DNA of 64,000 nucleotides from Rhodobacter viridis (GTDB lineage: Bacteria > Pseudomonadota > Alphaproteobacteria > Rhodobacterales > Rhodobacteraceae). Position numbers and translations under genes: made by a program. Shown here piece by piece: positions 15,311-24,491 of the stretch. Under the pieces are notes generated by a model that saw nothing but the letters and a program-made list of their open reading frames with translations, searched no databases and was not told the DNA's origin. Location of the stretch: the NCBI RefSeq assembly GCF_003217355.1, contig NZ_QJTK01000016.1, positions 1-64,000 on the forward strand, given 5' to 3'. Each line of letters starts with the position of its first letter. Positions within the stretch are counted from its first letter, which is position 1.

Positions 15311-16866
15311 GCTTTCTGTCGCTTTCGAATCTTCTGAAACCCTCGACATGGGGCACGGTGCGCGGCGGCGTTCATCCGGAATACCGCAAGGCGCTGACCT
15401 CCGAGGCGGAAACGCTGCGCATGCCGATCCCGCAATTGCTGCGCGTACCGCTGCAACAGCATTCCGGCGCGATGGCGGAGCCCTTGGTGCAGCGCGATGA
15501 TTACGTCCTGAAAGGCCAGCTGATCGGCAAGGCCCGCGGCACGATGTCGGCCAATATCCATGCGCCGACCTCGGGGCGGGTGATTGCGCTGGGCGCCTTT
15601 ACCGCGCCGCACCCCTCGGGGTTGCCGGTGCCGACGATCACCATCCGCCCGGATGGCGAGGACAAATGGGGCCCGCACCTGCCGCGTCTGCGCCCCGAGA
15701 TGGCCGACCCGGACGAGATCGCCGCGCATATCGAACTGGCGGGGATCGTCGGTCTGGGCGGCGCGGCCTTCCCGGCGGCGGTGAAGCTCAATCAGCGCAA
15801 GCGCCATGCGGTTGATACGCTCTTGCTCAATGGCGCGGAATGCGAGCCCTATCTGACCTGCGATGACCGGCTGATGCGCGAAAACGCCGAAGAAATCGTC
15901 GATGGCGCCGGGATCATGGGCCGTGCGATCGGGGTGAAACAGATCATCGTCGGCATTGAATCGAACAAGCCCGATGCGATCACCGCGCTGCGCCGGTTCA
16001 AATTCGCGCTGGGCATCCCGTTCTCGGTCAAGGTCGTGCCCGCGCAATATCCGATGGGTTCGGCCAAGCATCTGGTGCTGGCCGTCACCGGCAAGGAAGT
16101 CCCCGCCCGCGCCCGCACCGCGGAAATGGGCGTTCTGGTCTACAACGTCGGCACGGCCCATGCCGTCCACCTGGCCGTGCGCTATGGCGAGCCGCTGATC
16201 TCGCGCGTCATCACCGTCTCGGGGCGAGGCGTCGCGCGGCCCTCGAACGTCAAGGTGCTGATCGGGACACCGATCTCCGACATCATCGACTTCTGCGGCG
16301 GTTTTGTGGGCGAGATCGACCGCGTGATCCTGGGCGGGCCGATGATGGGCCATCCGGTCGCCAGCCTGCGCGTGCCGGTGGTCAAGGGTACCTGCGGCGT
16401 GCTGGCGATGACGGTCTCGGAAACCCGGAAAAGCGACCAGATGCCCTGCATTCGTTGCGGATCCTGCGTCGGCGCCTGCGCCAATGGCCTGACGCCCTTT
16501 GACCTGAACGCGAAGATCCAGGCGGGCGATCTCGAGGGCGCGGCCAAGGTCGGGCTGATGGACTGCATGTCCTGCGGCTCCTGCGCCTATGCCTGCCCCT
16601 CGGGCATCCCGCTGCTTCAGGCCTTCGACTACGCGCGCGGCAAGCTCGCCGAACGGCAAGGCCGCAAGCACCAGCAGGAAGAAACCAAGCGTCTCGCCGC
16701 CGCCCGCAAGGCCCGCGAAGAGGCGATCGCCGAAGCGAAAAAACAGATGATGCTGAAGCGCAAGGCCGAGATGGCCGCGAAGAAGAAAGCCGAAGAAGCG
16801 GCCGCCGCGTCCGAAATGCCGCCGCCCGCGACAGGTTCCGCCATCCAAGGGGAGGCCACGCCGTGA
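15307..16866 (+). CDS. rnfC: RnfC, NADH-dehydrogenase-like subunit of the Rnf complex
   Basis: RnfC is the peripheral subunit that binds FMN and NAD(H). The 519-residue protein begins with the RnfC barrel domain (GGVHPEYRK), then a Complex-I 51 kDa-like region (GLGGAAFPAAVKL, NGAECEPYLTCDDRL), an SLBB region, and two [4Fe-4S] motifs, CIRCGSCVGAC near residue 380 and CMSCGSCAYACP near residue 420. It ends in a Lys/Ala/Glu-rich helical tail of about 70 residues (AARKAREEAIAEAKKQ), a feature of long proteobacterial RnfC. It overlaps rnfB and rnfD by 4 bases each. Confidence 0.96.
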   Translation: MSFLSLSNLLKPSTWGTVRGGVHPEYRKALTSEAETLRMPIPQLLRVPLQQHSGAMAEPLVQRDDYVLKGQLIGKARGTMSANIHAPTSGRVIALGAFTAPHPSGLPVPTITIRPDGEDKWGPHLPRLRPEMADPDEIAAHIELAGIVGLGGAAFPAAVKLNQRKRHAVDTLLLNGAECEPYLTCDDRLMRENAEEIVDGAGIMGRAIGVKQIIVGIESNKPDAITALRRFKFALGIPFSVKVVPAQYPMGSAKHLVLAVTGKEVPARARTAEMGVLVYNVGTAHAVHLAVRYGEPLISRVITVSGRGVARPSNVKVLIGTPISDIIDFCGGFVGEIDRVILGGPMMGHPVASLRVPVVKGTCGVLAMTVSETRKSDQMPCIRCGSCVGACANGLTPFDLNAKIQAGDLEGAAKVGLMDCMSCGSCAYACPSGIPLLQAFDYARGKLAERQGRKHQQEETKRLAAARKAREEAIAEAKKQMMLKRKAEMAAKKKAEEAAAASEMPPPATGSAIQGEATP

Positions 16867-17948
16867 CCATGCACATGCCCGTTGCGGGCCCGCACACCCA
16901 TACGCTGTTCACCGTCTCGCGGACGATGCTGACGGTGGTCGCGGCGCTGACCCCGGCCACGGCCTTCGGGCTTTACGAATTCGGCTGGCCCGCGATCTTC
17001 CTGTTCCTGACCACGGTCATCTCGGCCTGGCTGTTCGAGGTCGCCTGCCTCTGGATCGCGAAAAAGCCGATCTGGCCCTTTGCCACCGACGGCTCGGCGA
17101 TCCTGTCGGGCTGGCTCGTCGCCATGACGCTGCCGCCCTATGCGCCCTGGTGGGTGGGCACGATCGGCGCCTTCATCGCCATCGTCATCGCCAAGCAGCT
17201 GTTCGGCGGGCTGGGGCAGAACCTGTTCAACCCCGCGATGGTCGCCCGCGCCATGCTCGTCGTCGCGCTGCCGGTGCAGATGACCACCTGGGTCGCCCCG
17301 GTCGGACTGTTCGAGGGCCCCTCGTTCCTGCACGGGCTCTCGATCACCTTCCTCGGTTCGCAGGAGTTCGACGCGGTCTCAAGCGCTTCGACGCTGAGCC
17401 ACATCAAGAGCCAGATCGGCGCCGGGGCAACCATGGGCGAGATCGTCCCGCAACTGGCCGATCTGAAAAGCCGACTGATCGGCCTCGTGCCGGGCAGCCT
17501 GGGCGAGACCTCGACGGTGCTCGTGGCGCTTGGGGGGCTTTTGCTGCTCGTCACCCGGATCATCACGCCCACCATCCCGCTCGCGGTGCTGGGCACGCTC
17601 ACCGCCCTGTCGGCGATCTGTTCCTTCTTCGCGCCTGACCGCTTCGCGCCGCCGATCCTGCATCTGACCTCGGGCTCGACGATGCTCTGTGCCTTCTTCA
17701 TCGCGACCGATTACGTCACCTCGCCCGTCACCGCCGCAGGCAAATGGGTCTATGGCATCGGCATCGGCACGCTGGTCTTCGTGATCCGCACCTTTGGCGC
17801 CTTCCCCGAGGGCGTTGCCTTCGCGGTGCTTCTGATGAACTCGGTCACCCCGCTCATCGAAACCTATATCCGGCCGCGGATCTTCGGGCGCTCGCGCACC
17901 GGCAAACCGCTTGGCGCAGGCAAACCCGCGAAGGGAGCGCAGAAATGA
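16863..17948 (+). CDS. rnfD: RnfD, flavin-binding membrane subunit of the Rnf complex
   Basis: RnfD is a polytopic NqrB-type subunit with FMN covalently bound to a threonine. The 361-residue protein shows several membrane helices. The flavinylation motif is in [22 protein letters not shown] near residue 275 (SGST). A second conserved region, [20 protein letters not shown], lies near residue 115. The start is a GTG at 16863 overlapping the rnfC stop (GTGA) with AGGGGAGG upstream; an ATG at 16869 is an alternative. RnfF, encoded divergently, is the likely flavin transferase. Confidence 0.95.
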   Translation: MTMHMPVAGPHTHTLFTVSRTMLTVVAALTPATAFGLYEFGWPAIFLFLTTVISAWLFEVACLWIAKKPIWPFATDGSAILSGWLVAMTLPPYAPWWVGTIGAFIAIVIAKQLFGGLGQNLFNPAMVARAMLVVALPVQMTTWVAPVGLFEGPSFLHGLSITFLGSQEFDAVSSASTLSHIKSQIGAGATMGEIVPQLADLKSRLIGLVPGSLGETSTVLVALGGLLLLVTRIITPTIPLAVLGTLTALSAICSFFAPDRFAPPILHLTSGSTMLCAFFIATDYVTSPVTAAGKWVYGIGIGTLVFVIRTFGAFPEGVAFAVLLMNSVTPLIETYIRPRIFGRSRTGKPLGAGKPAKGAQK

Positions 17949-18598
17949 CCGGCACGCCCCCCCCCGAAAAGCCGCAACTGCCGTGGTTCAAGGCCTCGCC
18001 CCTCGCACACGGGATCATGCTCGCGCTCTTCTCGCTCGCCACCGCCGTATTGCTCGCGATTGCCAATGACAGCACTTCGGCCCCGATCGCGGCCCGTGGC
18101 GCCGAAGATCTGGCGGCCTCGCTGGAACAGGTGATCCCGCGCGATCTGCACGACAACGATCTGGCCGCCTCGCTGCGCCCGATCACCGATGCCGAGGAAG
18201 GCGCGGTTTCGGTCTATGTCGCGACCAAATCCGGCACGGTGACCGGCCTTGCCTTCGAGATGTCCGGCCCGGGCTACAGCGGTCTGATCCATGTGCTTCT
18301 GGGCATCGCCCCCGATGGCACGCTGCTCGGTGTCCGCGTGCTGTCGCATACCGAGACGCCCGGTCTTGGCGACAAGATCGAAGTGGCCAAGGGCGACTGG
18401 ATCTTGGGTTTTGCCGGCAAGTCGCTGCAAGACCCAAGCCCCGAGAACTGGAAGGTAAAACGTGACGGTGGTGTGTTTGACCAGTTCTCGGGGGCCACGA
18501 TCACGCCGCGCGCCGTGGTGAAGACGATCTACCGCGGCCTGAATTTCTTCGATCGCAACAAGGCGGCGCTGACCGCCCCCCTGCCCGCGAAATCCTGA
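17945..18598 (+). CDS. rnfG: RnfG, covalent-FMN periplasmic subunit of the Rnf complex
   Basis: RnfG has one N-terminal membrane helix ([20 protein letters not shown], about residues 20-40) and an exported FMN-binding domain. The FMN attachment motif is [14 protein letters not shown] near residue 183, where the threonine is the target of ApbE-type transferases such as RnfF. The upstream part includes [18 protein letters not shown] and [15 protein letters not shown], typical of the family. Length is 217. It overlaps rnfD by 4 bases. Confidence 0.95.
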   Translation: MTGTPPPEKPQLPWFKASPLAHGIMLALFSLATAVLLAIANDSTSAPIAARGAEDLAASLEQVIPRDLHDNDLAASLRPITDAEEGAVSVYVATKSGTVTGLAFEMSGPGYSGLIHVLLGIAPDGTLLGVRVLSHTETPGLGDKIEVAKGDWILGFAGKSLQDPSPENWKVKRDGGVFDQFSGATITPRAVVKTIYRGLNFFDRNKAALTAPLPAKS

Positions 18599-18608
18599 GG
18601 AGGCGCCC

Positions 18609-19334
18609 ATGTCGGACAGTTACGCCAAGATCGCCCGCGACGGATTGTGGGACAAGAACATCGTGACGGGCCAGATGCTGGCGCTGTGCCCGACGCTCGC
18701 CATCACCGGCACGGCGACGAACGGGCTCGGCATGGGGCTGGCGACGACCGTGGTGCTGATCCTGTCGAACGTGGTGATTTCCGCGCTGCGCAAGACCATC
18801 GCCCCGGAAATCCGCATCCCCGCCTTCATCCTGATCATCGCCGCCATCGTGACCGTCGTCGATCTGGCGCTGAACGCCTTTCTGCACGATCTGCACAAGG
18901 TGCTCGGCCTTTTCATCGCGCTGATCGTGACGAACTGCGCCATCCTCGGCCGGGCCGAGGCCTTTGCCTCACGTTTCGGCGTTCTGGCCTCGGCGCTTGA
19001 CGGTCTGATGATGGGGACCGGCTTCACCCTGGCGCTGGTGGTGGTGGGGGCGATCCGCGAAATCCTTGGTTCGGGGACGCTTTTTGCCCAGGCCTCGCTG
19101 CTGCTTGGTCCGCATTTCGCCTTCATGGAAATGACGGTCTTCCCCGAATACCCGGGCTTTCTGATCATGATCCTGCCGCCGGGCGGCTTTCTGGTGGTGG
19201 GCGGACTTTTCGCGCTCAAGCGCCTGATCGACGCCCGCAAGCCGACGATCGAACAGGAAATCCGCAAGATCCGCACCGAGCGCGTCTTCACCGCCGCGGG
19301 CGTGCTGCAACCCAAACCGGAGGAACAAGCATGA
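18609..19334 (+). CDS. rnfE: RnfE, integral membrane subunit of the Rnf complex
   Basis: RnfE is the paralogue of RnfA with inverted membrane orientation. The 241-residue protein keeps the paired motifs LCPTLAITGTATNGLGMGLAT near residue 22 and LIVTNCAILGRAEAFA near residue 107; the cysteines are the ones expected to share the membrane cluster with RnfA. It has six predicted helices and a cytoplasmic basic C-terminus. GAGGAGG precedes its ATG, and it overlaps rnfH by 4 bases. Confidence 0.96.
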   Translation: MSDSYAKIARDGLWDKNIVTGQMLALCPTLAITGTATNGLGMGLATTVVLILSNVVISALRKTIAPEIRIPAFILIIAAIVTVVDLALNAFLHDLHKVLGLFIALIVTNCAILGRAEAFASRFGVLASALDGLMMGTGFTLALVVVGAIREILGSGTLFAQASLLLGPHFAFMEMTVFPEYPGFLIMILPPGGFLVVGGLFALKRLIDARKPTIEQEIRKIRTERVFTAAGVLQPKPEEQA

Positions 19335-19588
19335 TCGTGGGTGTCGCCTATGCCAAGCCGACCGTGCAGGTCTGGAAACATGTCGATGTGCCGGAAACCG
19401 CCACGGCGCGCGACGCGATCGAGAAATCGGGCCTGCTCGACCAATTCCCCGAAATCGACCTGAGCACGCAAAAGATCGGCATCTTCGGCCAGATCTGCCC
19501 GCTCGAAAAGGCGCTGAAGGAAGGGGACCGGGTCGAGATCTACCGCCCGATCTATCCCGAAGCCGAATTGCTGGAAAAGAGAAGCTGA
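19331..19588 (+). CDS. rnfH: RnfH, small ubiquitin-fold protein
   Basis: The 85-residue protein belongs to the RnfH family (ubiquitin-like beta-grasp fold, UPF0125). Conserved elements are VGVAYAKPTVQVWKHVDVPE, then KIGIFGQICPLEKALKEGDRVEIYRPI. It is not a core subunit of Rnf complexes in most organisms and its role is unknown. In R. capsulatus it is co-transcribed with rnf genes. It overlaps rnfE by 4 bases (ATGA). Confidence 0.94.
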   Translation: MIVGVAYAKPTVQVWKHVDVPETATARDAIEKSGLLDQFPEIDLSTQKIGIFGQICPLEKALKEGDRVEIYRPIYPEAELLEKRS

Positions 19589-19621
19589 CCGCCCGGTCCC
19601 CCTTCCGTCAGGAGACTTCCG

Positions 19622-20647
19622 ATGACCCGTCTGACCCGTCGCCAATTCACCCTCGGTCTCTTCGCCACCTCTGCCGTTGCCGCGGTGGGCGGGGTCGGCC
19701 TTGCCCTTTCGCCCGCGGATCGCACCGTGATCATTGGCGCCGGTCCGGCCGGGGCGCAGGCCGCGCTTGCCCTGCGGGCCGCCCATCCGACGCTGCGGGT
19801 GGCGCTGCTTGAACGCGATCCGACCCGACTGGCCCGCGAAGCCAGCGATGCAGCCGCGGCCGCCTTCACCGCGCCGCGGACCGAGGCGACACTGGCCCAG
19901 CTGAAGGCGCAGGGCATCGAGGTGATGCTCGACGATGTGGTCGATGTGGATTGGACCGCGGGGCGGCTTTCGCTCTTCTCGGGCCGCGATGCCGCCTTTG
20001 ATCGGCTCTATCTCGCCCCGGGCACCAGCGCGCGGCCGGAAGCGATCGAGGGGCTGGATGCCGAGGCCCGCTACACGATGCCCGCCGCCTGGGGCAACCC
20101 GCGCGAGGCCCGGCGGCTGGCGGCGCAACTCGCCGCCCTGCCCGAGGCCGGTCATGTCGTGCTGCGCCTGCCCGCGGACCTGAGCCATCCGCAGGTGGCG
20201 CTGAACCGCGCCCTGGTGCTGAGCCGCCACCTCGCCGCCACCCGCCCGGCGGCGCGGCTGACGGTTCTGGATGCGACCCCGACCCCGGCGCTGGCGCAAT
20301 CCTTCGCGATGGCGAAACGGTTGCAGGGTCTGGATGCGCAGGTGGCCTGGGTCACCGCGGCGCAGGGCGCCACCGTTCGCGCCGTCGATGCCCATGCTGG
20401 CCGGATCGAGACCGATGCCGGGCGTCTGACGGCCGATGTGATCAACTTCGTGCCGCCGCATGTGGCGGGTACAATTGCCCGCACCGCGGGTCTGGTTGAT
20501 GCCTCGGGCTGGTGCCCTTGCGATGCGCGGAGCCGCTCGATGCTGCGCAGCGAAGCCATCGTGCTGGGCGATGCCCGCAAGGGCGCCGCGCGCACGCTGG
20601 ATGGTGCCCGGCTCTCGGTCACTGCGGCAACGGATGCGAAAGCCTGA
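19622..20647 (+). CDS. FAD-dependent oxidoreductase resembling flavocytochrome c sulfide dehydrogenase flavoprotein
   Basis: The 341-residue protein begins with LTRRQFTLGLF followed by a hydrophobic stretch, a probable twin-arginine export signal, and then an FAD-binding TVIIGAGPAGAQAALAL near residue 37. The C-terminal WCPCDARSRSMLRSEAIVLGDA matches the FAD-proximal region of the FccB/sulfide:quinone reductase type. The only two cysteines are in that WCPCD, so the upstream redox-active cysteine of flavocytochrome c is absent. No cytochrome subunit is adjacent. It follows rnfH by 33 bases with AGGAGA before the ATG and no terminator between, so it is probably in the rnf transcript. Its substrate is unknown. 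Confidence 0.78.
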   Translation: MTRLTRRQFTLGLFATSAVAAVGGVGLALSPADRTVIIGAGPAGAQAALALRAAHPTLRVALLERDPTRLAREASDAAAAAFTAPRTEATLAQLKAQGIEVMLDDVVDVDWTAGRLSLFSGRDAAFDRLYLAPGTSARPEAIEGLDAEARYTMPAAWGNPREARRLAAQLAALPEAGHVVLRLPADLSHPQVALNRALVLSRHLAATRPAARLTVLDATPTPALAQSFAMAKRLQGLDAQVAWVTAAQGATVRAVDAHAGRIETDAGRLTADVINFVPPHVAGTIARTAGLVDASGWCPCDARSRSMLRSEAIVLGDARKGAARTLDGARLSVTAATDAKA

Positions 20648-20719
20648 CCCGGAAAAATCCTTGGCGAAAGCGACAGCGGCGCCTAATGTCGCACGGTCTG
20701 GCTCACAGGGAGGAGAGCA

Positions 20720-20998
20720 TTGGGACTAATCGACATTTTCATCACCCAGATCGGTGATCCGCTGCGCATCCTGCTTCTGGCCGCGGTGATCGGCTTGCAA
20801 CCGCGGCTGGAAGACCGGCTGAGCAAGATCCCGACACTGGCCGCCGGGCTTGTGCTGGTGGCGCTGCTGATCCCGCTGATTTTGCCGAATGGCAATGTCT
20901 GGTTCATCGTCGCCGCGCTGATCGGCCTCGTGACGAATGCGATCCAGATGGGGGTTCTGCTGGGGATCTGGACGCTGGTGCGTCGCTTCAAGCACTGA
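20720..20998 (+). CDS. Small membrane protein at the end of the rnf transcript
   Basis: The 92-residue, mostly hydrophobic protein has about three membrane segments: ILLLAAVIGLQ, LAAGLVLVALLIPLILP and WFIVAALIGLVTNAIQMGVLLGIWTLV, with a basic end (RRFKH). It starts at a TTG (20720) 6 bases after a strong GGGAGGAGA ribosome site. It follows the flavoprotein gene by 72 bases, and a strong hairpin directly follows its stop. I do not recognise the family. Position suggests a quinone-side or membrane partner of the preceding oxidoreductase, which is inference only. Confidence 0.7.
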   Translation: MGLIDIFITQIGDPLRILLLAAVIGLQPRLEDRLSKIPTLAAGLVLVALLIPLILPNGNVWFIVAALIGLVTNAIQMGVLLGIWTLVRRFKH

Positions 20999-21023
20999 AG
21001 GGCTGCCCAGTGCGGGCAGCCCT
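20999..21023. terminator. Perfect hairpin ending the rnf-region transcript, shared with the convergent sulfatase gene
   Basis: AGGGCTGCCC / GGGCAGCCCT forms a 10-base perfect stem with loop AGTGC, beginning at the stop of the small membrane protein and ending 6 bases before the choline sulfatase stop on the other strand. The stem has no long T-run on either side, so efficiency may depend on the stem alone. Confidence 0.75.
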
Positions 21024-21029
21024 ACCGTT

Positions 21030-22544
21030 TCACTCGCCGCGCGGATAGCGCTGGTTTTCTTCCAGCACGTTCAGGTCCATGTGGTTGCGCATGTAGCGCT
21101 CGGACGCCTTTTGCAGCGGCTGGTAATCCCAGGGGAAATAGGCCCCGTTGCGCAGCGCGTCATAAACCGCCCAGCGCCGTGCCTGACTTTCGCGCACCGC
21201 CGCGTCGAAGGCGCCCAGATCCCAACGCGCCATCGCCTGTTCGGTCAGCCGCGCCAGCGTCTCGGCATGCTCGGGCGCACTGGCAAGGTTCACCAATTCC
21301 TGCGGATCGGCTTCGAGGTCGTAAAGCATCGGCGGATCGGCGTCGCAGAGCATCAGCTTGTAGCGCCCCTCGCGCAGACAGACCATCGGCGCGATCGTCG
21401 ACTCGGCCGCATATTCCATCGGCACCGCAGCCCGGCCCGCGCCTTTCGCCACCGGAGCCAGATCGACCCCGTCGGTCCAGCGTGCAAGCGTGGAAATATC
21501 GATCCCGGCCAGCGCCGCGAGCGTCGGCGTGATGTCGAGCGTCGAGACCGGCGTATCGATCCGCCCGGGTTTCCAGCCCGGCGCCGCAATCATCATCGGC
21601 ACCCGCGACGCGCCTTCGAAGAAGTTCATCTTGAACCACAGGCCGCGCTCGCCCAGCATGTCGCCATGATCCGAGACGAAGACGATGATGGTATTCTCCG
21701 CCATCCGTCCGCGCTCCAGAACGTCAAGGATTTCGCCAATCTTTTCATCGATGTAACTGACAGAGGCAAAATACCCCTGACGGGCGCGGCGGATCATTTC
21801 AGACGTGATTTCGAAATTTCTGAAATCACAGGATTCCAAGATACGCTTCGATTGCGGGTCCTGATCCTCAAACGGAAGCTCTGGAACGCTGGGGTCCAGT
21901 GCCGGGCTTTCCTCGTACAGATCCCAGAACCGCTTGCGCGCCACATAGGGGTCGTGCGGATGGGTGAAGGAGACCGTCAGACACCACGGCCGGTCATCCT
22001 GCCGCCGTGACAGGTCGTAAAGTTTGCGCATCGCGTGATACGCAACCTCGTCATCATATTCCATCTGGTTGGTGATCTCGGCCACGCCCGCCCCGGTGAC
22101 CGAGCCAAGGTTGTGATACCACCAGTCGATCCGCTCGCCGGGCTTGGTGTAATCCGGCGTCCAGCCGAAATCGGCGGGGTAAATGTCGGTCGTCAGCCGC
22201 TCCTCGAAGCCGTGCAGCTGATCGGGGCCCACGAAATGCATCTTGCCCGACAGGGTCGTCGCATAGCCCGCCCGGCGCAGGTGATGCGCGAAGGTCGGAA
22301 TGTCCGAGGCGAATTCGGCCGCATTGTCATAGACCCGCGTGCGACTGGGCAATTGCCCCGACATGAAGGACGCGCGGGCGGGCGCACACAAGGGGCTGGC
22401 CGTATAGGTGTTGGCAAAGCGGACGGACCGCTTTGCCAGACGCTTCAGGTTCGGCGTGTGCAGGAACGGGGCCGGACCGTCGGGGAACAGCGTCCCGTTG
22501 GCCTGATCCACCATGATGACAAGGATATTCGGGCGGGTGTCCAT
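21030..22544 (-). CDS. betC: Choline-sulfatase
   Basis: BetC hydrolyses choline-O-sulfate to choline and sulfate. The 504-residue alkaline-phosphatase-fold sulfatase starts PNILVIMVDQANG with the metal-binding aspartate, and has the sulfatase signature CAPARASFMSG (C-x-P-x-R) near residue 53, whose cysteine must become formylglycine. SGKMHFVGPDQLHG near residue 99 and VSDHGDMLGERGLWFK near residue 290 supply other active-site residues. No signal peptide is seen, so it is cytoplasmic. It is 15 bases downstream of the choX-like gene. The codons near 21,720-21,930 are less GC-rich than the rest. Confidence 0.94.
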   Translation of the reverse strand: MDTRPNILVIMVDQANGTLFPDGPAPFLHTPNLKRLAKRSVRFANTYTASPLCAPARASFMSGQLPSRTRVYDNAAEFASDIPTFAHHLRRAGYATTLSGKMHFVGPDQLHGFEERLTTDIYPADFGWTPDYTKPGERIDWWYHNLGSVTGAGVAEITNQMEYDDEVAYHAMRKLYDLSRRQDDRPWCLTVSFTHPHDPYVARKRFWDLYEESPALDPSVPELPFEDQDPQSKRILESCDFRNFEITSEMIRRARQGYFASVSYIDEKIGEILDVLERGRMAENTIIVFVSDHGDMLGERGLWFKMNFFEGASRVPMMIAAPGWKPGRIDTPVSTLDITPTLAALAGIDISTLARWTDGVDLAPVAKGAGRAAVPMEYAAESTIAPMVCLREGRYKLMLCDADPPMLYDLEADPQELVNLASAPEHAETLARLTEQAMARWDLGAFDAAVRESQARRWAVYDALRNGAYFPWDYQPLQKASERYMRNHMDLNVLEENQRYPRGE

Positions 22545-22558
22545 GGTCCGGCGCGTCC

Positions 22559-23503
22559 TTAAAGTCCCAGCGCGGCCTTGACCGCCGCATCGCCCGGCTT
22601 GCCGTCGAGCGTCGTCACACCGTCAAGCCACGGGCCAAGCACCTCGGGATGCGCCTTGATCCAGTCGGTCGCTGCAACCTTGGCATCGGTGCCGCCAAGG
22701 ATCGAGCCCATCAGCTCGTTCTCCATGCCGACCTCGAACACAAGGTTCGAGAACAGCTTGCCCGCATTCGGGCAAGATCCGGTCCAGCCCTTGCGGGCCA
22801 GCGTGTGCACGGTCGCGCCACCGAAATCCGGCCCGAAATAGGCGTCGCCGCCCGAGAGATAGGTCAGGTCGAAATTGGCGTTCATCGGATGCGGCGCCCA
22901 GGCGAGGAAGACGATCCCCTTGCCCTCTTTCACCGCGCGATCAACCTGCGCCAGCATCGCCTGCTCGCCCGATTCAACCAATTCCCAGTCCTTCAGGCCG
23001 AAATCATCGGTGTCGATCATCTTCTGGATATTGGCATTGGCGGGCGCGCCCGGCTCGATGCCATAGATCTTGTGGTCGAAATCATCGCCATGCGCGGCCA
23101 GATCGGCGAAATCCTTCACGCCCTTGCCCGCCTCGGCCGTCGGCACGGCGAGCGTGAACTTCGCCCCGGTCAGGTTCTGCGTGATATGCTCGACCGCATC
23201 GGCCTTGGTCAGATCGTCGATGAAATGCTGCTGCGCCGGCATCCAGTTGCCCAGAAACACGTCGATTTCGCCGTTCTTCATCGATTCATAGCCGATCGGC
23301 ACCGAGAGCGTCTTCACCTCGGGCGCGTAGCCAAGGCCGCTCAGCACCACCGAGGCGACGGCATTCGTCGCGGTGATGTCGGTCCAGCCCGGGTCCGAGA
23401 GCCGGATCGCCGAGCAGGAGGCGTCATCGGCCAGCGCCATCGCGGCGCTGGACAACAGGAGTGCAACGGAAAGCCCCGTGCGGCAGGCGATGGAGAGGAT
23501 CAT
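22559..23503 (-). CDS. choX: ChoX-type choline/choline-sulfate ABC transporter substrate-binding protein
   Basis: The 314-residue protein has a signal peptide (ILSIACRTGLSVALLLSSAAMALA, cleavage likely near residue 25) and a glycine betaine/choline-type periplasmic binding fold: DPGWTDITATNAVASVVLSGLGY, then the mature-domain motif EIDVFLGNWMPAQQ, and FLAWAPHPMNANFDLTYL. These match choline-binding proteins found in choline-sulfatase operons. No permease or ATPase genes are adjacent, so it must share a transporter encoded elsewhere. Its start is about 100 bases from the divergent LysR gene. Confidence 0.9.
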   Translation of the reverse strand: MILSIACRTGLSVALLLSSAAMALADDASCSAIRLSDPGWTDITATNAVASVVLSGLGYAPEVKTLSVPIGYESMKNGEIDVFLGNWMPAQQHFIDDLTKADAVEHITQNLTGAKFTLAVPTAEAGKGVKDFADLAAHGDDFDHKIYGIEPGAPANANIQKMIDTDDFGLKDWELVESGEQAMLAQVDRAVKEGKGIVFLAWAPHPMNANFDLTYLSGGDAYFGPDFGGATVHTLARKGWTGSCPNAGKLFSNLVFEVGMENELMGSILGGTDAKVAATDWIKAHPEVLGPWLDGVTTLDGKPGDAAVKAALGL

Positions 23504-23606
23504 GCTGGCTCCCTGTCAGCTATTTTATTCGCTTATGAAAGGTGAGACAGTTTGTCCTGTACAGGGGCAATTTCTGAATGCCTGCAATAAAGAAGGTTTA
23601 TGCCTG

Positions 23607-24491
23607 ATGCGGCGTGTCGATCTCGGTTGGATGCGGGTTTTCGTCGAGGTCGGGCGGGCGGGCAGCCTGTCCGAGGCGGCCGCACGGTTGAATATCACCC
23701 AGCCCGCCGTCAGCTATCAGATCCGCCGCGCCGAGGGGGAGTTCGGCGTGGCCCTGCTGCTGCGCAAGGCCCGCGGGGTGGATCTGACCGCCGAGGGGCG
23801 GGCGCTTTACGACATTCTCGCCCGCGCCGTCACCCAGGTCGATGCCTTGGCCGAGGAGTTGCGCCCGCAACCCCGGCGCAAGGCGTTGCGGCTGTTCACC
23901 GATTACGCCTTTTCCTCGCTTTGGCTGATGCCGCGGCTGCATCTGTTCCGCGCCGCCCACCCCGAGCTTGAATTGCAGATCGTCGCGCTGCAGCACGCCG
24001 GGGTCCGGGCCGAGGGCGAGATGGCGGTGGTCTTTGCCAACCGCGCCGAACTGGGAGCCGAGGCGGTGCAGATCATGCCCGAGGCGGTGGTGCCGGTCTG
24101 TGCCCCCGCCCTGCGCGCCGGTCTGCCCGCGGGGGTCTTGCCCGATGCGCCGCTCATTCATCTGGATGCCGAGCCGGGGGCGGTCTGGTTCGACTGGCCA
24201 TCTTACCTGCGCGCGCTGACGCTCGCCCGCGATCCCCATGCCGAGCGGGGGGATCTGCGTTTCAACACCTATGCGCTGGTGATCGAGGCGGCGCTCGCCG
24301 GTCAAGGGGTGGCACTTGGCTGGCGCGGGCTGGTCGACCGGCTTCTGGCCCGCGATCAGCTGGTCGAGGCCGGGCCGGAACTTTCCAGCCCGGAGCGGGG
24401 CTATTTTCTGGTCGCGACCGGCCCGCGGGATGCCGCCGCCGAAGCGCTCTGGTCCTGGCTACGGGCCGAGGCGGGGTTGAGTTCAGGTTGA
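23607..24491 (+). CDS. LysR-family regulator of the choline-sulfate locus
   Basis: The 294-residue protein has an N-terminal winged HTH (WMRVFVEVGRAGSLSEAAARLNITQPAVSYQIRRAE, residues 7-43), then an effector-binding domain ending with FLVATGPRDAAAEALWSWL. The family commonly found beside choline sulfatase (choline-sulfate utilisation transcription factor) fits this size and position. The ATG at 23607 follows AAGAAGG; longer in-frame versions cross the intergenic region. It is divergent from choX with a 103-base shared gap, the classic LysR arrangement, and probably controls choX-betC. It overlaps the convergent gene by 9 bases. Confidence 0.88.
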   Translation: MRRVDLGWMRVFVEVGRAGSLSEAAARLNITQPAVSYQIRRAEGEFGVALLLRKARGVDLTAEGRALYDILARAVTQVDALAEELRPQPRRKALRLFTDYAFSSLWLMPRLHLFRAAHPELELQIVALQHAGVRAEGEMAVVFANRAELGAEAVQIMPEAVVPVCAPALRAGLPAGVLPDAPLIHLDAEPGAVWFDWPSYLRALTLARDPHAERGDLRFNTYALVIEAALAGQGVALGWRGLVDRLLARDQLVEAGPELSSPERGYFLVATGPRDAAAEALWSWLRAEAGLSSG

